Source: a virus | IMG/VR virus record: IMGVR_UViG_3300036861_000338 | Location: 1 to 22,772 of that record | Length of the DNA: 22,772 bases | Direction: 5' to 3' (one strand) | Shown: positions 19,180-22,772 of the stretch, one piece after another | Layout of the letters: each line of letters starts with the position of its first letter | Numbering within the stretch: position 1 is the first letter of the stretch | Notes under the pieces: model-generated | What the model was told of the DNA's origin: nothing | Databases searched by the model: none | The model's input: the letters and a program-made list of their open reading frames with translations, nothing else | Position numbers and translations under genes: made by a program

Positions 19180-19698
19180 ATGGGTAGCGTGACCAACCCG
19201 ACTGGCACGGTCAGCGGCAACAGCCTCACCGGCCTCCAGGACGCCTACGCCGGCAACTTCGGTGGCCTGCTGTGCCCGGCGGGTGGGGTGCAGGCACAGT
19301 GGAACCACGTCGTGCTGCTGTCGGACTGCGCCAACGCCTGCGCCACCGGCAGCCCGTATGTCGCCAACGAGCTGACGATCCGGCTGGTGCTGCTCGGCTG
19401 GGCGCCGCTGCCGGACTGCGCGCCCGTCTACCCACCCGCCGGCGACCTGCCGCTCACCTTCACGGTCCCGGACGTCCAGCAGACCACCAGCGACGGCGTC
19501 ACCCGCACCGTCCGCGCCTACTTCATGAAGGCCAAGGCGGGCGGCGGGCTCGGCAACGACATCGCGGCCACCTCGGGCACCGTCAGCTTCACCCGCATGG
19601 ACTCGACCCAGTACGAGGGCAGCGCCAGCCTGAGCTTCCCGTCGGGTGGGTCGTTCGCCGGGTCGTTCGTGGCGCCCTGGTGCGGCACTGCGCCGTAG
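19180..19698 (+). CDS. Beta-rich hypothetical virion protein, 172 aa
   Basis: ATG 19180 has GGGAGG about 12 bases upstream, longer than usual, but it is the first start after the structured gap that yields coding-like sequence. The product is rich in Gly, Thr, Ser and Val with alternating strands (TVSGNSLTGLQDAY, VVLLSDCANACAT, LTFTVPDVQQTT, SASLSFPSGGSF), and has several cysteines. Such composition is typical of virion tail or surface proteins. No named family is recognised. It directly abuts the next gene (stop 19696-19698, ATG 19699). Confidence 0.65.
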   Translation: MGSVTNPTGTVSGNSLTGLQDAYAGNFGGLLCPAGGVQAQWNHVVLLSDCANACATGSPYVANELTIRLVLLGWAPLPDCAPVYPPAGDLPLTFTVPDVQQTTSDGVTRTVRAYFMKAKAGGGLGNDIAATSGTVSFTRMDSTQYEGSASLSFPSGGSFAGSFVAPWCGTAP

Positions 19699-20406
19699 AT
19701 GACCCTCTCCGCCGCCAACGCGATCCAGGCCAAGACCGGCACCGTCGGTGGTGCCGGCCAGCAGACCGTGGACGTCACCCTGGACACCCCGACCCAGGGC
19801 GGCGGGTCCGTGATCGTGGAGATGTACGGCCCGATCGTGTGGCCGGGGATGCCGGACGGGTGGGAATTCGACTGCTCCGCCATCCCCGCCGCAGCGGTCC
19901 TGTGGGTGTTCCGCTGCTCCCCGATCCCTGCGGGGGAGTCGACGTGGCAGTGGACCGACCCGATCGGCGCGCGGGTGTGGGCATGGCGGGTGACCGAATG
20001 GGACCTCGGCCTGGAGCCGGTCGGCCCGTTCGAGACCTACAGTCAGAACAGCGCCAGCGGCGCGTCGGTGGCCACCCTGTCGACCGGGACCACCCCGGCG
20101 ACCAACCGCGGCGAGATCGTCGCGCTCGCCACCCACCTCACCACCCACCAGGCGTCCGCACCCGGCATGACCCTCAACTTCTCCGGCCACACGGGCGGGT
20201 TCGTCGAGCGGGACGAGGCCCGGCTGAGCCTGACCAACCAGGAGCTGGACGTGTCCTGGTCGTGGGCGTTCGGCACCAGCGCCGGGGCGACCTACGAATG
20301 CACCGCCACGGTCAACACCAGCGCCCCAGCCGCCGGTGACAGCTACTACGCGCTGCTGGGCGTGTACGCCGCCAGCCAGCCGGTCTCACCCCCTGAGGTC
20401 ATCTAA
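19699..20406 (+). CDS. Beta-sandwich virion-surface or adhesin-like protein, 235 aa
   Basis: ATG 19699 follows directly on the upstream TAG. The 235-residue protein is Ser/Thr/Gly-rich. A first beta region (GGSVIVEMYGPIVWPGM) and a Trp-rich segment (WQWTDP, WAWRVTEWDLG) precede a second beta region (GEIVALATHLTTHQ, GFVERDEARLSLTN, SYYALLGVYAAS). The pattern of a strand after a Gly-rich turn and a closing 'YALLGVYAA' strand recalls jelly-roll or Ig-like domains of tail fibres. The next two long genes share this general style, suggesting a family of surface modules. Function is inferred. Confidence 0.65.
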   Translation: MTLSAANAIQAKTGTVGGAGQQTVDVTLDTPTQGGGSVIVEMYGPIVWPGMPDGWEFDCSAIPAAAVLWVFRCSPIPAGESTWQWTDPIGARVWAWRVTEWDLGLEPVGPFETYSQNSASGASVATLSTGTTPATNRGEIVALATHLTTHQASAPGMTLNFSGHTGGFVERDEARLSLTNQELDVSWSWAFGTSAGATYECTATVNTSAPAAGDSYYALLGVYAASQPVSPPEVI

Positions 20407-20409
20407 GCG

Positions 20410-21180
20410 ATGGCGATCGCGCACGACTCCGAGATCCTCGGCATCGCCAACACGGTCGCGGGGAGCTACGACACCTCGATCACCCCGGCCAGCACCCCCA
20501 ACGGCGTCTGCGTCATCATCGTCGGGAACTCCGCCAGCGACCTGGTCACCAGCGTCGTCTACGGCATCTCCGGCGGCGCGGTGGCGCTCACCCGCCGCCG
20601 GTTCGACACCGAGTCGACCGAGGCCGGCGGCGTCTACATCTACTGGGCCGGCGACTCCAACGTGTTCCCGTCCGGCGCGCAGACCGTCCGGGTGACCCGC
20701 ACTGGCACCACCAGCCTCCGCGCGGCGATCTCCACCATGACCGTCGCCGCCGGCAAGGTCGTCGCGGTCGACAGCGACGGCAGCGGCCTGTCCGCGAGCG
20801 TCGCCAACCCGTCCTGGACCCACGCCAGTTTGAACTCGGGCGTGGTCGCCTACCTCGGCATCCACTCCGGCCTCACCTCGATGACCAACACCCCGGCGGC
20901 GAGCTGGACGCTGGCGCCCACCCCGGGGTTCGAGGACTACGGCGCGCAGGGCCGCGGCTGGGCCCGCCGCACCCTCGCCACGGCGGGGTCGCTGGGGGCG
21001 GGGTGGACGGCATCGACCGCCGACGATTTCGTCGGGGCGTCGGTGGCGTTCTGGGAGACCGACCCGCCGACTGGGGGCCCGGTCGCCCAGTTGCACCGCT
21101 CCCCGCGGCCGTCCGAGCAGCACGTCATCGTCGGCGGCTACGCCCCGACCAACCCGTCCTTGATCCTCCCGGGAGGCTAG
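20410..21180 (+). CDS. Beta-sandwich virion-surface or adhesin-like protein, 256 aa
   Basis: ATG 20410 lies three bases after the previous stop. The protein has repeated Val/Thr/Ser strands (VCVIIVGNSASDLVTSVVYG, VYIYWAGDSNVF, VRVTRTGTTSLRAAISTMTV) and a strand near the end, ASVAFWETDPP. A Pro/Arg-rich tail (RSPRPSEQHVIVGGY, then LILPGG) follows. The central 'GDSN..P.GAQTVRVT' turn matches many phage beta-sandwich modules. No catalytic motif is seen, so a binding or decoration role is more likely than an enzyme. Confidence 0.65.
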   Translation: MAIAHDSEILGIANTVAGSYDTSITPASTPNGVCVIIVGNSASDLVTSVVYGISGGAVALTRRRFDTESTEAGGVYIYWAGDSNVFPSGAQTVRVTRTGTTSLRAAISTMTVAAGKVVAVDSDGSGLSASVANPSWTHASLNSGVVAYLGIHSGLTSMTNTPAASWTLAPTPGFEDYGAQGRGWARRTLATAGSLGAGWTASTADDFVGASVAFWETDPPTGGPVAQLHRSPRPSEQHVIVGGYAPTNPSLILPGG

Positions 21181-21183
21181 ATC

Positions 21184-21630
21184 GTGGGTCGACAAGCCGC
21201 CGCATGGCGCACCGCCGGAGCCGGGTCGGCGACCCTGCCGATGGCCAGCCTCTACGCCTCCTCGACCGGTGGGCTGTGGCTGGTGGAGGTCGGGGTGACC
21301 AACACCACTGTCACCGCGTTCGAGTGTTCCCTCAAGCGGGTCACCTCCACCGGCACCCAGGGCGCCGCGCAGACCGTCGTCTACGAGGAGAACGACGGCA
21401 ACTTCACCGCCAAGGGCGACCCGCGCGACACCCACACCGTGGCGCCGACGCTGGTGGGTGGGGAGATCCGCCGCGCCGCGATCGGTGCGTCGATCGGGTC
21501 GGGGATCATCTGGACGTTCGGCGGTCGCGGGTTGTGGCTCCCGTCGGGGGTCGCCAACGGGTTCGTGCTCATGCCGATCACCGGCACCGGCCAGATCGCC
21601 GACGTGTACTGGTCATGGGACTCGAACTAG
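21184..21630 (+). CDS. Beta-rich hypothetical virion protein, 148 aa
   Basis: GTG 21184 lies four bases after the previous TAG (21178-21180), with GGGAGG in the preceding gene's last codons (about 21170-21175) as ribosome site. The 148 residues form a compact beta protein: GLWLVEVGVTNTTVTAFECS, VVYEENDGNFTAKGDPRD, GGEIRRAAIGASIGSG, WTFGGRGLWLPSGVANGFVL and a closing IADVYWSWDSN. This looks like a complete jelly-roll-type domain ending in an aromatic strand. No name can be given. It fits a small head or tail decoration protein. Confidence 0.65.
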   Translation: MGRQAAAWRTAGAGSATLPMASLYASSTGGLWLVEVGVTNTTVTAFECSLKRVTSTGTQGAAQTVVYEENDGNFTAKGDPRDTHTVAPTLVGGEIRRAAIGASIGSGIIWTFGGRGLWLPSGVANGFVLMPITGTGQIADVYWSWDSN

Positions 21631-21656
21631 CCGCCTAGCCTCAACGGGAGCCGCCG

Positions 21657-22772
21657 ATGCCTGCGCCCCGCCGAGTGCCCACCAGGCCGCGGCCGCTCCG
21701 CGGCCGGCTCGGGTCGCGGCTGCTGCGCGCACCGGTCGCCGGTGGCGCGCGGACCCCCCCGAGCGTCCGCGACAAGACCAGCTACGCCTCCTCGATCACC
21801 GAGACCAGCGGGGCGGTGCCGATCCCCTCGGGCGCGCAGGCCGGCGACGTCCACTACATCTTCTGCGAGCTCACCGCCTCCGCCGGCGCGATCACCACCC
21901 CGACGGGCTACACCGCGGTGGTCGGCCAATTTGACAGCGAGAACAGCACCAGCGCCGAGAGTGCGTGCTTCCGCAAGGACACCACGCTGTCGGGTGGCGG
22001 CGGCAGCGTCACCATCAGCTTCTCGTCGGGCCGGTTCGCCGCCGCGTCCCTGGCGATCGCCGGGGTCGACACCGCCGCGTTCGAGGACGTCGCCGGCGCC
22101 AGCGACAACGGCCCGGCGGCCACCACCACCTCGGTCGATGCGCCGTCGCTGACACCCGCCAACGCCGGGACGCTGCTGCTGACCGGCCACACCGGCCGCA
22201 ACCCCACCGCCTCGGTCGCGGTCACCTACACCAAGCCGGCGGGGATGACGACCGAAGAGGTCGACGTCTCCAGCGCCGTCGTCGGCTCCTCCAACGCCAG
22301 CGTCTCGGTGTGCTCGCTGGCCGTCAACGACACCAATGCGACCGGGGTGCAGACCGCGACTGCCGACAACGCGGTCAGCGCGTCGGGGATGTCGGTCCTG
22401 GTTCGGGGGCTGCTCACCGGCGGCGCGGAGTCCAAGACCCTCCCCGATGCCGGCTCGACCGCCGACGCGCTCCAGGTCAGCGCCGCCGTCGCCCTGACCG
22501 AATCCGGCAGCGGCACCGACAGCCTCAGCGTCGCCGCCGCCGTCGCACTCGCCGACAGCGGTGCCGGCGCTGACACGTTCCAGGTCACCCAGGCCCACAC
22601 CCTCACCGACCAGGGCGTTGGCGCGGATGCCCTCCAGGTCGCGGCCACGGTCACGCTCGGCGAGGCCGGGGTGGGCGCCGACCAGCTCACCGTCACGGCC
22701 GCCGTCACCCTGACCGACAGCGGCGCTGGAACCGACGCCCTCCAGGTCGCGGTCCCCAAGACCCTCACCGAC
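21657..22772 (+). CDS. Fibre/adhesin-like protein with 18-residue repeats (cut by window end)
   Basis: ATG 21657 opens a frame that is still open at the last base (372 codons); CGGGAG lies about seven bases upstream. Residues 1-35 are Arg/Pro-rich. From about 38 to 255 lies a beta-rich region (SYASSITETSGAVPIPSGAQ, GDVHYIFCELTASAG, VTISFSSGRFAAASLAIAG, LLLTGHTGRNPTASVAVTY). From residue 262 there are six full 18-residue repeats of the form L-x-[DE]-x-G-x-x-x-D-x-[LF]-x-V followed by five residues, and the start of a seventh. The half GxGxDxL resembles the calcium-binding RTX nonapeptide, but alternates with a plain nine-residue strand. A long repetitive fibre for host binding is likely; the C-terminus is outside the window. 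Confidence 0.8.
   Translation, partial: MPAPRRVPTRPRPLRGRLGSRLLRAPVAGGARTPPSVRDKTSYASSITETSGAVPIPSGAQAGDVHYIFCELTASAGAITTPTGYTAVVGQFDSENSTSAESACFRKDTTLSGGGGSVTISFSSGRFAAASLAIAGVDTAAFEDVAGASDNGPAATTTSVDAPSLTPANAGTLLLTGHTGRNPTASVAVTYTKPAGMTTEEVDVSSAVVGSSNASVSVCSLAVNDTNATGVQTATADNAVSASGMSVLVRGLLTGGAESKTLPDAGSTADALQVSAAVALTESGSGTDSLSVAAAVALADSGAGADTFQVTQAHTLTDQGVGADALQVAATVTLGEAGVGADQLTVTAAVTLTDSGAGTDALQVAVPKTLTD
22440..22763 (+). repeat. Six tandem 54-base (18-residue) coding repeats
   Basis: Units start at 22440, 22494, 22548, 22602, 22656 and 22710; a partial seventh begins at 22764. They share a CTCCAGGTC-like core and encode leucine at position 1, Gly at 5, Asp at 9, Leu or Phe at 11 and Val at 13. 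All units are exactly 18 codons, so the period is under selection, and the array continues past the window end. Confidence 0.9.

Noticed and set aside
21627-22598. Minus-strand 323-codon frame over the repeat-containing fibre gene
   Set aside because: The 54-base repeats make both strands look periodic, but the plus frame has a ribosome site, beta-rich sequence and a constant 18-residue period.
1-22772. tRNA genes, CRISPR arrays, insertion sequences, integrase or attachment sites
   Set aside because: Looked for cloverleaf-like sequence, regularly spaced short repeats, transposase or integrase motifs; none found by eye.

Overview
The window is a stretch of a very GC-rich tailed-phage or prophage genome. 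The packaging and head order is the classic one for an HK97-type siphovirus: small terminase, large terminase, portal, prohead protease, major capsid protein. GC content, frequent GTG starts, stop/start overlaps of the GTGA and ATGA type and strong GGAGG ribosome sites point to a high-GC host, most likely an actinobacterium. This is inferred from base use; no integrase, attachment site or host gene is visible, so free phage and prophage cannot be told apart. Every supported gene is on the plus strand.

Layout. Positions 1-6480 hold small, tightly overlapping accessory genes: a beta-class DNA methyltransferase, a nucleoside 2-deoxyribosyltransferase-like enzyme, a VRR-NUC nuclease, two HNH endonucleases, several short membrane or secreted proteins and many unknowns. 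Positions 6598-8642 are the terminase pair, 8654-10431 a small membrane protein and the portal, and 10435-13510 the prohead protease, a short coiled-coil protein related to the capsid N-terminus, and the major capsid protein. An endonuclease VII-type HNH gene (13609-14187) sits after the capsid gene, between two strong hairpins. Positions 14264-18989 carry a sugar cassette: a GT-B glycosyltransferase, a zinc-containing sugar C-methyltransferase, a GDP-mannose 4,6-dehydratase and a GT-A glycosyltransferase, interleaved with three small unknown genes. After a structured 190-base gap (18990-19179), positions 19180 to the end hold five beta-rich virion-surface or adhesin-like genes. The last, cut by the window edge, ends in six 18-residue repeats.

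How the genes may work together. The left region probably alters or protects DNA and nucleotides. The middle builds and fills the capsid. The sugar cassette could make a modified deoxysugar and attach it to virion proteins, the capsid and the adhesins being the nearest candidates. This is inference from order and enzyme families.

Points needing care. Three genes (VRR-NUC, an unknown gene at 4146, and the large terminase within its Walker B region) each need a +1 shift to read through. This may be sequence error, decay or recoding. The three HNH genes each follow a stretch of atypical composition, as expected if they arrived by homing with co-conversion of flanking DNA. The C-methyltransferase gene has a leader in which a hairpin loop is complementary to its own ribosome binding site.
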